Origin: a virus | Reading direction: 5' to 3' (one strand) | IMG/VR virus record: IMGVR_UViG_3300020084_001471 | Coordinates: 1-31,498 of that record | DNA: 31,498 nucleotides | Shown here: positions 30,836 to 31,498 of the stretch, piece after piece | Layout of the letters: every line of letters begins with the position of its first letter | Position numbering within the stretch: the stretch's first letter is position 1 | Position numbers and translations under genes: made by a program | The notes under the pieces: model-generated | Seen by the model: the letters and a program-made list of their open reading frames with translations, nothing else | Databases searched by the model: none | Told to the model about the DNA's origin: nothing

Positions 30836-30907
30836 GCAGAGCGAGGCTTTATGTAGCCCCGTCATAGATCGCCGATCCTGGCGCGTTTATGAGGGATTTT
30901 AGGCCAA

Positions 30908-31498
30908 ATGGCAGGACTACCACCAATCGAAACCATCCGGCAGCGCGTCAGAGCGATCGAACAGGCAACGATGGTTACGGGCGTTGGCCTCGGCTCAGTC
31001 CACGTCGCCGGAAGCAAAGGCCGTGAAATAAGTAGCGGGTATCTTTGGACCCCTGGCGCTCTTGCATTTCCGGGGACAGAATCTCATCAATCTGACGTGA
31101 TTCACTGTCTCGAAGAAACCACTTCACCGCCAACAGCCTATTCCCTTGGTTTCGGCCAAGTACCGCCCGAGTATTTTCACTACAGCAAATCATGGAACGG
31201 CTGGACGCTAGACGTGGATGTCTGCCCCGCCAATGGCGCGGGTTACATGCCGACGCAGCAGGGCATTTCTCGCCATGTGCTTGGCGGGCAAATTGGCGGC
31301 GTTGGTCAGAAATATGGCATCTATGCGATGCAGGACTTAACGCCGAGCCAGGCAGGGCCTTACTCCGAATCCAATCCGCCAATTCAGGGCGACATCTGGC
31401 TAATGTCTGATCCGTACATGACAAATCCGCCGAATGTCTCCGGCGTGACAGCGGGCCGGGCATGGTGCAATGCAAAACCCCCAGGTCATGGCCACGAT
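30908..31498 (+). CDS. Partial CDS at the right edge, likely tail- or surface-associated
   Basis: From the ATG at 30908 the frame is open to the end of the window (197 residues, no stop). GAGGG and AGG lie upstream. The protein begins MAGLPPIETIRQRVRAIEQA (a short helix) and then becomes beta- and Gly-rich: GVGLGSVHVAGSKGREISSG, later HVLGGQIGGVGQKYGIYAMQ. Trp/Tyr/Pro-rich loops are frequent (EYFHYSKSWNGWTLDVDVCP), as in fibre tips or carbohydrate-binding proteins. No catalytic motif is visible. It continues beyond the window, where lysis genes might also be expected. Confidence 0.7.
   Translation, partial: MAGLPPIETIRQRVRAIEQATMVTGVGLGSVHVAGSKGREISSGYLWTPGALAFPGTESHQSDVIHCLEETTSPPTAYSLGFGQVPPEYFHYSKSWNGWTLDVDVCPANGAGYMPTQQGISRHVLGGQIGGVGQKYGIYAMQDLTPSQAGPYSESNPPIQGDIWLMSDPYMTNPPNVSGVTAGRAWCNAKPPGHGHD

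Overview
This window is most of the virion-building half of a tailed phage (long non-contractile, siphovirus-like tail), seen as a prophage or a phage contig. GC content is moderate (roughly the mid-50s by eye) and the standard genetic code fits. The gene order is a textbook head-to-tail series, with tight stop/start overlaps (ATGA, TGATG, TAATG). I cannot name the host. Near-identical WD40 repeats, choice-of-anchor-D/ASH-like and Fn3-like domains and long Pro-Thr linkers suggest a bacterium from a repeat-rich phylum such as Acidobacteria or Chloroflexi, but this is a weak inference. No integrase, att site, tRNA or CRISPR array was seen.

Layout. (1) 1-1350, minus strand: a WD40-repeat protein running off the left edge, translationally coupled to a small upstream gene. 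(2) 1345-1517: two nearly identical sigma70-type promoters pointing away from each other. (3) 1527-3482: small early genes, including a winged-helix protein whose 3' end carries four palindromic iteron-like repeats (a candidate replication origin). (4) 3406-6175: a RyR-domain protein, a beta-class DNA methyltransferase, a 59-residue protein and a Dam-like methyltransferase. (5) 6204-14845: packaging and head genes: TerS, TerL, portal, MuF-like protein, a very large protease/scaffold with two protease domains, a decoration-like protein and the major capsid protein. (6) 14862-19046: an unusual block between the capsid gene and the head-tail connectors. It holds four genes with Sec-type signal peptides, two of which are fibre paralogues sharing a 482-bp identical segment, plus a holin-like coiled-coil/membrane protein. 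(7) 19050-24789: connectors, tail completion, tail terminator, tail tube, a G/GT chaperone pair with a programmed -1 frameshift at AAACCCT, tape measure and tail-tip genes. (8) 24808-31498: a 1261-residue adhesin ending in a long Pro-Thr stalk, a glycosyltransferase-methyltransferase fusion, two small genes and a partial gene.

How it may work together. The most interesting idea is a phage-encoded tail glycosylation system. Pro-Thr tails occur on three tail proteins. The gene directly after the largest one encodes a glycosyltransferase with a DXH motif and a VGHxF motif like those of mucin-type polypeptide GalNAc-transferases, fused to a methyltransferase. Two other features stand out: the double prohead protease and the exported-protein cassette inside the head module.
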